This document shows positions 33,742 to 41,744 of a DNA stretch of 64,000 bases, piece by piece. A program made the translations under genes and the position numbers. The stretch is from Microvirga thermotolerans (GTDB lineage: Bacteria; Pseudomonadota; Alphaproteobacteria; Rhizobiales; Beijerinckiaceae), in the NCBI RefSeq assembly GCF_009363855.1, contig NZ_CP045423.1, forward strand, positions 62,001 to 126,000, given 5' to 3'. Every line of letters starts with the position of its first letter. Within the stretch, counting starts at the first letter, position 1. The notes under the pieces were generated by a model. It did no database searches. It saw nothing but the letters and a program-made list of their open reading frames with translations, and was not told where the DNA came from.

Positions 33742-34851
33742 CTACATCCCGTCGAGGGGCCGTGCCGCCGGGGTGGCACGCACCGGGGTTCCTGCACGAA
33801 CGCTCTGAAGCCCTTCGACGATGACCTGGTCGCCGGGCGCGAGCCCCTCCTCGATCACCGCCCCGGCGCCGAGCTCTCCGCTCGGCTTGACGCGCCGCAC
33901 GGCCGCCTTGCCGTCCTGCACCACGAATACGTAGACGCCAGCCTGGTCGGCGATGAGGGCGGATTGCGGGACCACGACCTTCTCCTGCGCCGCTCCGGTT
34001 CCGAGGAGAACCCGCACGAGCTGGCCGTCGGTGAGGGCTCCGTCCGGGTTCGGCAGCGTCGCGCGCGCCGTCACCGTGTCGGTGGTGCGGTCGACGGTCA
34101 CGTCGACGAAGTTGATGCGGCCGACCTGATCGTAGAGAGTCCCGTCCGAGAAGCGCACCTGGACCCGGATGTCCTTCGGATCCCCACCCGCCTCCTTCCC
34201 CGTTCGCCCGAGGAACTCGCGCTGGCTCACCGGGAACGTCACGTACATCGGGTCCTGGCTGACGATCATAGCCAGCACGCCGCTGTCCGGCCCGACCACG
34301 TTGCCCCGGGTGACGCTGGAACGGCCGATCCGGCCCGCGATCGGAGCGGTGATGTTCGTGTAGCCGAGGTTGATTTCCGCCGTGCGGAGGTTGGCCTCGT
34401 CCGACAGGACCGCGCCCTTGGACTGCTGCTCGAGCGCGCGGGCCTGATCGCGCGCCACCACCGTGCCGGCGTTCTTCGACAGGAGTTCCTCGGCGCGCTG
34501 GAGCTGGATCACGGCGAGGGTATAGGCGGCCTTGCTGCGCTCGAGCGCGCCTTGCGCCTGCTGGACATCCGCCTCGAAGAGGCCCTGCTCGATGCGGTAG
34601 AGCGGATCTCCCTCCTTGACGGAGTCTCCCTCCTTGAAGAGGACGTCCTCGAGGTAGCCCTTGACGCGGGCCCGGACCTCGACCCGCTCCGGCGCCTCGA
34701 TGCGCCCTACGAACTCGACGCTCTTCGAAACCGGTTTCAGCTCGGCGTTCAGCGTTCCGACCGAAACTGCAGGAGGAGGGCTTCCTTGCGCGTGCGCCGG
34801 GAGCGGGAGGACGAGAGCGGCCCCTATCAGGCCCCAGGCGGCGACACGCAT
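33742..34851 (-). CDS. RND efflux periplasmic adaptor (membrane fusion protein)
   Basis: A 369-residue HlyD/AcrA-type adaptor. A Sec signal peptide ends around LPAHAQG (residue 20); no lipobox Cys is visible. The barrel-sandwich halves (RVKGYLEDVLFKEGDSVKEG and LGYTNITAPIAGRIG) flank an alpha-hairpin at about residues 85-145, and beta-barrel and membrane-proximal domains follow. I chose ATG 34851 because it follows GGAGGTTTCG and begins the signal peptide. It links the RND pump to an outer-membrane channel. Confidence 0.9.
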   Translation of the reverse strand: MRVAAWGLIGAALVLPLPAHAQGSPPPAVSVGTLNAELKPVSKSVEFVGRIEAPERVEVRARVKGYLEDVLFKEGDSVKEGDPLYRIEQGLFEADVQQAQGALERSKAAYTLAVIQLQRAEELLSKNAGTVVARDQARALEQQSKGAVLSDEANLRTAEINLGYTNITAPIAGRIGRSSVTRGNVVGPDSGVLAMIVSQDPMYVTFPVSQREFLGRTGKEAGGDPKDIRVQVRFSDGTLYDQVGRINFVDVTVDRTTDTVTARATLPNPDGALTDGQLVRVLLGTGAAQEKVVVPQSALIADQAGVYVFVVQDGKAAVRRVKPSGELGAGAVIEEGLAPGDQVIVEGLQSVRAGTPVRATPAARPLDGM

Positions 34852-34966
34852 CGAAACCTCCGTTGCCCGGGCCGCATCCGCCCGGATGCTTTCACCGGCC
34901 GTCATGCGGACTCGAGACCCGGCCGATATCGTTGAGGCGACAGGAATGTCCTGTGCATTCTTGCCG

Positions 34967-36115
34967 TCATCCCATCGCTCCCGCACGAAATCTTGCGCTC
35001 GCCCGATGGAATCGGCACTCGGCCCGCCACGAAGCCGGCGGCTGCCCGGACCAGCGCCGGAAGGCGCGGGTGAAGGCTCCCGCCTCGGAGTAGCCCAGCG
35101 CTGCCGCGATCTGTCCCAGGCTCATGTTGGTCGCGGCGAGGAACTGACGGGCGATCTCGAAGCGCATCTCGTCGGCGACCGACCTGAAGTCGGTTCCTTC
35201 CTCCGTCAGCCGCCGGTGCAGCGTGCGGCGGTGCATGGCGAAGAAGCTCGCCACGTCGCTCGCGGAGCACTTGCGTTTCAGGAGCTGCGACCTCAGGACC
35301 CTGCGGACCTCGTCCCTGAAGTCGCCGGCGGGAACGGATTCCAGCTCCGCGATCCGCTCCTCGAAGATCTGACGGAAGATGTCGTCCGCCCCGGCAATGG
35401 GGTGGCTGAGCCACCGGGCGGAGAAGATGAGCGCGGCCATCTCCTCGTCGAAGCGCAGGGGCGCGCGGAAGACATCGCGGTAGGGCTGCGGATCCTGTGG
35501 CTGCGACCGGGGCAGGAGCACTTCCGTCGGCGCCCATTTCGGACCGCAGATCGCCGTCACGGCTTGGAACGCGGCGGCGAGCGATGCGTCGGCGATCTGG
35601 TCGGCATTCTCGCCCCCTGGCGCATAGACGCCGAAGCTCAGGATCGCCTCGTCGCCTTCGACGGAGAGCTGGGGCACCGCAATCCTGTTCTGCAGATGCA
35701 GGTAGCGGACCAGGATGCGCAAGGCGTCGCCGACGGTTCGCGAGTGCTGCATCAGACATCCCACGATCCCGATGGAGGAGATCGTGGCCCGCTGGCCGAG
35801 CAGCAGCCCGACATGGGGACAGCCTGTCCGCTCCGAACTGAGCGTGAGGAGCCTGTTGAGCGCCGAAAACGAGATGACGTTCCCCGCGTCTTCGAAGAGG
35901 TGCGGATCGAGGCCCGCGCCGCGGACGACCGCGCCCGGATCCGACCCGAGATCCTTGAGGACACCGACGATTTCCTTGACGACGCCGAGATGGATGAAGC
36001 CAGACCGCACCGGAATACGACGCGGCCCGTGGATCTGGACGAACCTGCCTCCGACGTCCTCCTGCAGGACAGGCCACCGTGACGGCGCGCCGGCTCTGGA
36101 ATCATCGAGTGCCAT
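34967..36115 (-). CDS. AraC-family transcriptional regulator
   Basis: A 382-residue AraC protein with an N-terminal ligand-domain of the arabinose-binding-like (OruR-type) class and a C-terminal double HTH: DVASFFAMHRRTLHRRL and MSLGQIAAALGYSEAGAFTRAF (residues about 290-365), ending in the FRRWSGQPPASWR motif. I chose ATG 36115, preceded by GGGAGA; the longer frame upstream has no matching ribosome site. It precedes the efflux adaptor by 115 bases on the same strand and is a likely regulator of the pump. The inducer is unknown. Confidence 0.85.
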   Translation of the reverse strand: MALDDSRAGAPSRWPVLQEDVGGRFVQIHGPRRIPVRSGFIHLGVVKEIVGVLKDLGSDPGAVVRGAGLDPHLFEDAGNVISFSALNRLLTLSSERTGCPHVGLLLGQRATISSIGIVGCLMQHSRTVGDALRILVRYLHLQNRIAVPQLSVEGDEAILSFGVYAPGGENADQIADASLAAAFQAVTAICGPKWAPTEVLLPRSQPQDPQPYRDVFRAPLRFDEEMAALIFSARWLSHPIAGADDIFRQIFEERIAELESVPAGDFRDEVRRVLRSQLLKRKCSASDVASFFAMHRRTLHRRLTEEGTDFRSVADEMRFEIARQFLAATNMSLGQIAAALGYSEAGAFTRAFRRWSGQPPASWRAECRFHRASARFRAGAMG

Positions 36116-36135
36116 GGTGCTGTCTCCCGCAAGCC

Positions 36136-36172
36136 AAGTCTCTTCGAGAAAGTCTCTTCGCAAGTCTCTGCG
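36136..36172. repeat. Three direct repeats AAGTCTCTkCG in the araC-type leader
   Basis: AAGTCTCTTCG at 36136-36146 and 36150-36160 and AAGTCTCTGCG at 36162-36172, with 14- and 12-base periods, start 21 bases before the araC-type ATG. AraC-family proteins bind direct repeats, so these may be autoregulatory sites; replication slippage is the simple alternative. Confidence 0.45.
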
Positions 36173-36443
36173 AATTTGCATTCTGCGCGCCCGGTCCGCT
36201 TCTCGGACGACCGGGCACCCCGGCGGGGTCCGTCGGAGCATCTGCTCCCAACGCCGGATACAGAGTGCCAAGAAGCGCCTCTCTTGAAATTGCGTTTTGT
36301 CAAAACCGCTTTCGGGAAAGACCTCGGACCCGCGTTAGGGGGCGAAGACCCTCCGGTCCGCCACGGCATCGAGGTCTTTCGGCGTACCGCTTCGGACCGA
36401 TGCCTTTCGCCGGCATGCCGTCCGCCGCCGGGACGCACCGGAC

Positions 36444-36457
36444 TTGATCCAGATCAT
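36444..36457. promoter_or_regulatory. FNR/FixK-type box TTGATCCAGATCAT
   Basis: It matches TTGAT-N4-ATCAA at nine of ten defined bases. It lies 128 bases (centre) before the start of the exported-protein gene at 36579, and is one of several such boxes in this window. Confidence 0.6.
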
Positions 36458-36578
36458 CGCGAAGGGCCGATCCTTCGATCAAGGTGCGAGCGAAGCCTGC
36501 GCCGGGCAGTTCCTGCCGACGCCGGCATGCGCGGGGACAGACCCGGCCGGAGGGCCGCGAGCTTTCGAGGAGGCCGCA

Positions 36579-37019
36579 ATGGGTGTTTCGTCGAGCGACC
36601 GGTTCATGCGCCTTCGCACGATCCGACTCTGTATTCCCATCCTGCTGGGTCCGGTCTGCGCCGCCACGGCGGCGGAAGCGGAGCCTGCCGCCTTTCAGGG
36701 CGCGTGGCTGGAGCAGAGTCTCCCCTGCGACGGCGTCTACACCGCGGTCGGCAAGGGGATGTCGTTCAAGAAGCCCGTGAACATCTTCGCGCCCGCGTTC
36801 ATCGTGTCCGGCAGCCGGCTGAGGACGCCCCAGGCCACCTGCCGGATCAGGTCGGTCCGGCCGATGGGCGACCGCGAGGTCATGAGGCTCGATTGCGCCA
36901 ACTCCGTCGCCACCGGCGATGTCGCGGTCCAGGTCTCGGCATCGCCCGACGGAACCTTGAGGCGCTTCTTCAACGAGGACGACAAGACCGGCAACGTCTA
37001 CAGACGCTGCGACCGCTGA
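36579..37019 (+). CDS. Hypothetical exported protein
   Basis: A 146-residue protein that I do not recognise. A signal peptide covers about residues 1-33 (MRLRTIRLCIPILLGPVCAATAAEA). The mature part has three Cys (LPCDG, ATCRI, LDCAN) plus a fourth near the end (YRRCDR), suggesting two periplasmic disulfides. The start follows CGAGGAGG seven bases upstream. An FNR-type box upstream suggests control by oxygen. No partner gene is obvious. Confidence 0.65.
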   Translation: MGVSSSDRFMRLRTIRLCIPILLGPVCAATAAEAEPAAFQGAWLEQSLPCDGVYTAVGKGMSFKKPVNIFAPAFIVSGSRLRTPQATCRIRSVRPMGDREVMRLDCANSVATGDVAVQVSASPDGTLRRFFNEDDKTGNVYRRCDR

Positions 37020-37156
37020 CGCGCGGTGCCGCCTGCGCGTCCTCCGTGGCCAATCCAAAGTCCCGCCAAGTCAAGCCGCAGCCCCGCAAGGCATCTACGC
37101 TGAACGATCGGCTGGGGAGGCTGCGCGAAAGCGCCTTACACCCCGAGGAGGATTCA

Positions 37157-37549
37157 ATGCGGCAGACCATGACGATTCTGGGACCGGCAGCCTTCGCCGC
37201 CGTGTCGATCATCGCTCTCGCTTCGTCGGCGGCGGCGCAGCCGCTGACTTTCCGTGTCGGCCCGAGCTCTGCCCCATCCCAGGTCGGAAATCTCGGCTAT
37301 ACGTCGGAAGGCTGGATGAAGATCAAGGCGGGAGACCTACGCTACTTCGGGCCGCGCTACGATCGGCGCAGTGGCATGAGAATCGGCCGCGGGAGCCCGA
37401 TCCCGGACTGGATCGAAACCGCCGAGATGCAGAGCATCTCGATTCCGGGTCTGACATCGGGCGCCTATTACAACTATTTCATCTCGCCCGATCAGAGAAT
37501 CGTCGTCCTCGACCAGAGCTCCCGCCGGGTCATGCGCGTTCTCCGCTGA
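37157..37549 (+). CDS. Hypothetical exported protein, DUF1236-like
   Basis: A 130-residue exported protein. The signal peptide ends at SSAAAQP near residue 27. The C-terminal half (MQSISIPGLTSGAYYNYFISPDQRIVVLDQSSRRVMRVLR) resembles the DUF1236 repeat found in small rhizobial periplasmic proteins, with the typical VVLDxxxRRVMRV ending. The ribosome site GAGGAGG lies seven bases before the ATG. Function unknown; it may be transcribed with the gene at 36579. Confidence 0.62.
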   Translation: MRQTMTILGPAAFAAVSIIALASSAAAQPLTFRVGPSSAPSQVGNLGYTSEGWMKIKAGDLRYFGPRYDRRSGMRIGRGSPIPDWIETAEMQSISIPGLTSGAYYNYFISPDQRIVVLDQSSRRVMRVLR

Positions 37550-37712
37550 CTGCGTCGGCCGCTCTTCACGACCTGCAGCGCACCGGGTGGAGGATTCTCG
37601 GGCGCTGCACGGCGTATCGTGCCCGGCACTTCCAGCACCCCCGAGGGCCTTGCGAGCGCAACGGGATGCGCGATGCCTGCGCGGATCGCGCCACAGGTCC
37701 CGCCCGTCGCTC

Positions 37713-38384
37713 TCAATAGCTGCAAACCTGAACGCGGCGCACCACCACGCGTCCCCACGGGTCGATGAAGCCTCGACGCACCCAGTAGCAGTCCGATCCG
37801 TAGCCGATGCCGTAGTACGGATAGCCATAGGAGGGGTAGCCGTAATAGGGATAGGTCAGCGCGCCGAGCGCCAGCCCGCCGATCAGGCCGGCGGCGATGG
37901 CGCCGCCATAGTACGGATAGCCCCAGCGGTAGTATCCGCCATAATACGGATACCGCCAGCCATAGCCGCGGTAGAAGGGCCTGTAGGCACCGTAATACCG
38001 GCCATAGAAGCGCGGCGCCGCGAAGCCCGGCCGATAGAAGGCGGCAGGCCGGTAGCCGTAGCCGAAGGCGGGACGCGCGATTACGGCCGGACGGACGCCG
38101 TAGCCGAATCCCGGACGCGGCCCGAACCCGCCTGCGCCGAACCTCGGAGCGCCGACGGCCACGCCGCGGAACCCTCCCATCGGACCGGCGAAGCCCCCCC
38201 GGAAACCGCCTCCGAAACCGCCGCCGCGAAATCCGCCCCCATGGAATCCGCCCCCATGGAAACCGCCCCCATGGAAACCGCCGCCGCGGAACCCACCGAA
38301 ACCTCCACGCTGGGCGGCCGCGTCTCCCGGAACGAGAAGAGCACCGACGCCAAGAGCTGCGAATGTGACGAGAAGCCTGCTCAC
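37713..38384 (-). CDS. Gly/Tyr-rich exported protein with tandem repeats
   Basis: A 223-residue low-complexity protein. After a signal peptide (residues 1-24, GDAAAQ) there is a Gly/Phe/His stretch built from GGGFH units (about 27-60), then a Tyr/Gly/Pro region with YPYYGG repeats, a short hydrophobic segment (AIAAGLIGGLALGAL), and an ending with two Cys. DNA repeats 38233-38277 encode the GGGFH units. Similar proteins are common in Hyphomicrobiales but uncharacterised. His-rich units could bind metal. An FNR-type box is centred 60 bases before the start. Confidence 0.7.
   Translation of the reverse strand: MSRLLVTFAALGVGALLVPGDAAAQRGGFGGFRGGGFHGGGFHGGGFHGGGFRGGGFGGGFRGGFAGPMGGFRGVAVGAPRFGAGGFGPRPGFGYGVRPAVIARPAFGYGYRPAAFYRPGFAAPRFYGRYYGAYRPFYRGYGWRYPYYGGYYRWGYPYYGGAIAAGLIGGLALGALTYPYYGYPSYGYPYYGIGYGSDCYWVRRGFIDPWGRVVVRRVQVCSY
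38233..38277. repeat. Three tandem 15-base repeats inside the Gly-rich gene
   Basis: Three consecutive copies of CCGCCCCCATGGAAW encode GGGFH units on the minus strand, with degenerate copies on both sides. Copy number probably varies between strains. Confidence 0.85.
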
Positions 38385-38437
38385 GCGACCCTCCCTCCAG
38401 TAGATGGACAGAGTCCCACGGAGAGGGCACGGGCGAC

Positions 38438-38451
38438 TTGATAAATCTCAA
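38438..38451. promoter_or_regulatory. FNR/FixK-type box TTGATAAATCTCAA
   Basis: Nine of ten defined bases match TTGAT-N4-ATCAA. The centre is 60 bases before the start codon of the Gly/Tyr-rich gene, which fits activation from about -41.5 with a ~20-base leader. Confidence 0.65.
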
Positions 38452-38682
38452 GAAGGCAAAGGAGATTCGAGGGTTTTCCGCCTCGCGCGGCATCGGACCG
38501 CGACCCTCGGCCGAGCGGAGGTTTCCGCCCTGCCGCGAATGCGGGATCCGCGACGGCAGAAGGAGAACCGGCCGGTCGAGGGGCGGGCGGAAAGGCGGGC
38601 GCCCGTCGCCTGCTTCCCATGAAACGGTTCGCGTGCGAACGGATGCGACGCTCCGGCGAGGCCGTCTCCACGATCTCAGGCG

Positions 38683-39231
38683 TCAGCGCGGGCAGACGTC
38701 CCAGAAACCCCGGGTGCGGCTGGCATTGGTGTAATACCAGCAGTATCCCGGGGCCGGGGCCGCGCCGATATAGGAACGGGCCGCCGCCGCGGAGAGAACG
38801 CCCACCGCGGCTCCGGCGGCAAGCGCGCCGCCCGGGCGCCACCAGTAGGCGGCAGGCCGGCGCCACCCCGGCGCCACCGCCACGGGGCGCCGGACCGAAC
38901 CCGTGCGCGTCACCGCCACATTGCCCCGCGGACCCCGCACCGCCGTCCGGTAGGGGCCGCGCACCGCAACGCCGCCGCGGGGACCGCGCGCGACGGCGCC
39001 GTAGCGCCCGCGAGCCGCAAAGCCTCCCCGTGCCCCGCGCCCGACGGCTCGCGCATAGACGCCGTCGACGCCCGCCGCACCCAGCAGCCTCTCGACGGAC
39101 GGCATGGCGTGGCGGGGCGCCGACGACGGCGCGACCGCGCCCGCCGAGGCCCAGCCTCCGGAGGTCAGCACGATGACGAGGGCGGACGCGAAGACGGGCG
39201 ATCCGCACCGGACGCTGCGCAGCTTGAACAT
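38683..39231 (-). CDS. Gly/Arg-rich exported protein with repeats
   Basis: A 182-residue secreted or envelope protein that I do not recognise. A signal peptide ends around ASAGAVA (residue 28). The middle is made of variable GPRGGVAVRGPYRTAVRGPRG repeats, strongly basic. A short hydrophobic segment (ALAAGAAVGVLSAAAA) precedes a C-terminal domain with two Cys (YCWYYTNASRTRGFWDVC). That ending resembles small domains of other exported rhizobial proteins. GAGGAACTC precedes the ATG. An FNR-type box is centred 59 bases before the start. Confidence 0.68.
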   Translation of the reverse strand: MFKLRSVRCGSPVFASALVIVLTSGGWASAGAVAPSSAPRHAMPSVERLLGAAGVDGVYARAVGRGARGGFAARGRYGAVARGPRGGVAVRGPYRTAVRGPRGNVAVTRTGSVRRPVAVAPGWRRPAAYWWRPGGALAAGAAVGVLSAAAARSYIGAAPAPGYCWYYTNASRTRGFWDVCPR

Positions 39232-39283
39232 GAGTTCCTCCCTCTGTTGCAGGAGAGGGTGAGGTCCCGGCCCGCCGCCGGCA

Positions 39284-39297
39284 TTGACATTGCTCAA
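39284..39297. promoter_or_regulatory. FNR/FixK-type box TTGACATTGCTCAA
   Basis: A dyad matching TTGAT-N4-ATCAA at eight of ten defined bases, centred 59 bases before the Gly/Arg-rich gene and 143 bases before the divergent NnrS-like gene. It could serve either. Confidence 0.5.
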
Positions 39298-39433
39298 TAT
39301 GCGCCGGACCGGCGCGAGGAGCTTTCGCCGTTTCGTTTGCGCGGCGTCAAAGAGAGGCGGGGCGCGGACGGGCATTCCATAGCCGACCGCCCCTCACCCT
39401 CGCCGAGAACCCTCGCAACGAGCAGGAGCCCCG

Positions 39434-40621
39434 ATGACGACCGGATCGATCGCCTCCTTACCGCCCGCAGCCCCGGCCGCTCCGGTCCTCTGGAACCGGT
39501 CGGGATTTCGCGCGCTGTTCCTCGTGTCCGCCATGGCGGCCCTGGCGGGAGGAACGTGGGGAGCGCTGTGGAGGCTCGGCTGGACCCTGCCCCACGGCTC
39601 TTCTCTCGCGGACCTGCACGGCCCCCTCATGATCTGCGGCCTGTTCGGAACCCTGATCGGCCTCGAGCGCGCCGTCGCGCTCGGGCGCGGGTGGAGCTAT
39701 GCCGCCCCGGCTCTCGCAGGGCTCGGCACCCTGCTCCTGCTCGGCGGCGCGCCCGCCGCTTTCGGCGCCGGCGCCTATGCGGCCGCGGCAGCGGTTCTGG
39801 CAGGCAGCTCGCTCCTGATCGCTCTCCGGCAGCCGGCCCTCTTCACCGGCGCCCTTCTCTTCGGCACCCTCGCCTGGCTCGCGGGCAGCGCGGTCTGGAT
39901 GGCGGGCCGCCCCGTGTCGGACGCGGTCGGCTGGTGGCTGACCTTCCTCGTCCTGACCGTCGCGGGCGAACGCCTCGAACTCAGCCGCGTCGCCCTGCCC
40001 GAGCGCAGGAGCGAACCCCTGTTCCTCTTCGGCATCGGCCTCCTGCTCGCAGGGGCGCAGAACGGCCTGACGACGGGCAACGGCGCCGTCCTCTTCGGCC
40101 TCGGGCTGATCGCGGCCACCGCGTGGCTGCTGCGGCACGACGTTGCGCGCCGGAACATCCGCAGGGACGGGCAGACCCGCTTCATGGCGGCGTGCATGCT
40201 GGCGGGCCATGGATGGCTCGGCCTGGCCGGGCTGGCGCTGCTCGCCGCTCCGCCCGGAGAAACGGCCTTCGGATACGACATCGCCCTGCATGCCGTGCTG
40301 ATCGGCTTCGTCCTTTCCATGGTGTTCGGCCACGCCCTCATCATCCTTCCGGCCGTGGCGCGGGTCCGGGTGCGCTATGCCCCGGTTCTTTACGGTCCCC
40401 TGCTCCTGCTCCACGCGTCGCTCGTCCTGCGCGTCGCCGCGGGCCTCGGCGGATGGGACGCCGGCCGCAGGGCGAGCGGCGTGCTCACGCTCCTCGCCCT
40501 CGCCGGTTTCGCAGGCAGCCTCGCCTTCGCCTCATGGCGCGGCCGGACGCGCTCCCGCCCGGCGGTGGGGGCGACGGTCGCATCCGCCCCCCTCGAGGCG
40601 AGGCCCCAGGCCGGAGAGTGA
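39434..40621 (+). CDS. NnrS-like polytopic membrane protein
   Basis: A 395-residue inner-membrane protein with about eleven to twelve hydrophobic segments. Size, helix density and motifs such as DLHGPLMICGLFGTLIGLERA and LHAVLIGFVLSMVFGHALIILP recall the NnrS family of heme-copper membrane proteins linked to nitric oxide stress. His residues in the helices could bind heme. A second, clearer NnrS lies at 51343. AGGAG precedes the ATG. I rate the family as probable only. Confidence 0.55.
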   Translation: MTTGSIASLPPAAPAAPVLWNRSGFRALFLVSAMAALAGGTWGALWRLGWTLPHGSSLADLHGPLMICGLFGTLIGLERAVALGRGWSYAAPALAGLGTLLLLGGAPAAFGAGAYAAAAAVLAGSSLLIALRQPALFTGALLFGTLAWLAGSAVWMAGRPVSDAVGWWLTFLVLTVAGERLELSRVALPERRSEPLFLFGIGLLLAGAQNGLTTGNGAVLFGLGLIAATAWLLRHDVARRNIRRDGQTRFMAACMLAGHGWLGLAGLALLAAPPGETAFGYDIALHAVLIGFVLSMVFGHALIILPAVARVRVRYAPVLYGPLLLLHASLVLRVAAGLGGWDAGRRASGVLTLLALAGFAGSLAFASWRGRTRSRPAVGATVASAPLEARPQAGE

Positions 40622-40633
40622 GTCCGCGAGCCG

Positions 40634-41506
40634 TCAGGCGCCGTGCAGGCTCCCCAGATCGGATCTCAGCCAGGCGAGCCGCGCGATGGCGCGCCCGGCC
40701 AGATCCTGCGCCCGTCCGAGGGCCTCCTCGTCGCGCAGGGTGTCGCCGGCCTCCAGATAACGGTCGACGAGCAGTTCCGCGAGAGCCGTCGGATCGTCGG
40801 GCAGGGGCACTACGGGGGCGGAGCCCACGGCGATGGGTGCCCGTTCGAGCGCCTCCGCGTTGCGCGTCGCTTCCTGCGCGAAGGCCTCCAGGCGTTCGCG
40901 TTCCGGAGACGGCGCCCTGGCGGCGAGGGGCGCGAGCAGAGCCGCAAGCCGCCGCTCCAGGCCGGCGAGATCGCCGGCCTCGTGCCGGGCGTCGCTCCCG
41001 GCGCGGTCCCGTTCGGCGTGGAAGGCCCTTCTGCGCTCCCGCCGGAGCAGTGCCACGTGGCCCAGCTCCTCGTGCGCCATGGCCTCGGCGGCCCGGCGGA
41101 CCTCCGGCGACGCCGCATGGGCGGCGACATAGCTCCAGAAGGCGAAGGCCCGCTCCTCGTTCCGCACCGCCACGGACAGGGCACGGTAGGCGCTCAGGAG
41201 CCGGGGATCGGCGGTCGCCATGCCCTCGTCGTCGAAGGTCTCGGGCCGCTGCCACCGGATGCGCGCCGGGTCGGGGGCCTGTCCCCGCGCGCGCTGCGAC
41301 CAGCCTTCGACGCTCGCAAGATGGCCCCTCTCCTCTTCGGAGAGGCGTGCGAACACCTCCGCCAGCGCGGCATTCCCTTCCTGCCTCATGCGGTCGGCAA
41401 TCTCGGCATAGCGGATGGCGGCCTCCTCCTCCATGGCGGCGGCAAGGGCAAAGAGTTCGTCCAGGGTTTTGACGGAGCCTGCCGGCTCGGCCTTCAGCAG
41501 GGGCAT
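40634..41506 (-). CDS. Ferritin/rubrerythrin-like di-iron protein
   Basis: A 290-residue protein whose N-terminal ~160 residues form a four-helix ferritin-like domain. The metal motifs are MEEEAAIRYAEIADRM, SEEERGHLASVE, NEERAFAFWSYVAAH and HEELGHVALLRRE, i.e. paired E...ExxH ligands. The C-terminal ~110 residues are helical and unassigned. Rubrerythrin-like proteins reduce peroxide or store iron under low oxygen. An FNR-like box is centred 68 bases before the ATG, and nosR is divergent. It lacks the rubredoxin Cys domain of true rubrerythrin. Confidence 0.78.
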   Translation of the reverse strand: MPLLKAEPAGSVKTLDELFALAAAMEEEAAIRYAEIADRMRQEGNAALAEVFARLSEEERGHLASVEGWSQRARGQAPDPARIRWQRPETFDDEGMATADPRLLSAYRALSVAVRNEERAFAFWSYVAAHAASPEVRRAAEAMAHEELGHVALLRRERRRAFHAERDRAGSDARHEAGDLAGLERRLAALLAPLAARAPSPERERLEAFAQEATRNAEALERAPIAVGSAPVVPLPDDPTALAELLVDRYLEAGDTLRDEEALGRAQDLAGRAIARLAWLRSDLGSLHGA

Positions 41507-41567
41507 CGGATTTCCTCGCGGTGGGGACTCGATCTTTAGATTGACGCAGGAAAAAAAATTCGCCACC

Positions 41568-41581
41568 TTGCGCAGGATCAA
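41568..41581. promoter_or_regulatory. FNR/FixK/NnrR-type box TTGCGCAGGATCAA
   Basis: TTGCG-N4-ATCAA matches one perfect and one degenerate FNR half-site, the form common for rhizobial FixK2 boxes. The centre is 68 bases before the ferritin-like gene and about 170 bases before nosR, between the two divergent genes. Confidence 0.6.
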
Positions 41582-41664
41582 AGCCGAACCGCTCAAGCTT
41601 GCTCATATGGGAGCGGGCTTCGGAATTCACCCTTCCAGCTCCGGAAAATTCGAGGCAGCCCAAA

Positions 41665-41676
41665 CGGAACGTTCCG
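41665..41676. promoter_or_regulatory. Palindrome CGGAACGTTCCG upstream of nosR
   Basis: A perfect 12-base dyad 69 bases before the nosR start. It is unlike FNR boxes, so it could be a binding site for another regulator of the nos genes. Confidence 0.35.
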
Positions 41677-41744
41677 CGTTCCCGGGCGTTCTCTTTTTTC
41701 CGTTCAGACCTTAGACCTCGTACCCGACGCTGGACGGTCCCCTG

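Larger units (their letters stand above)
36116..36578. other. Regulatory intergenic region between araC-type gene and exported-protein gene
   Basis: A 463-base divergent gap without a convincing gene. It holds three direct repeats of AAGTCTCTkCG (36136, 36150 and 36162), a poor FNR-like dyad TTGCGTTTTGTCAA (36290-36303) and a good one at 36444-36457. Confidence 0.5.

Noticed and set aside
38233-38277. Possible CRISPR-like repeats
   Set aside because: The repeats are only 15 bases, contiguous without spacers, and encode Gly/His units of a protein.
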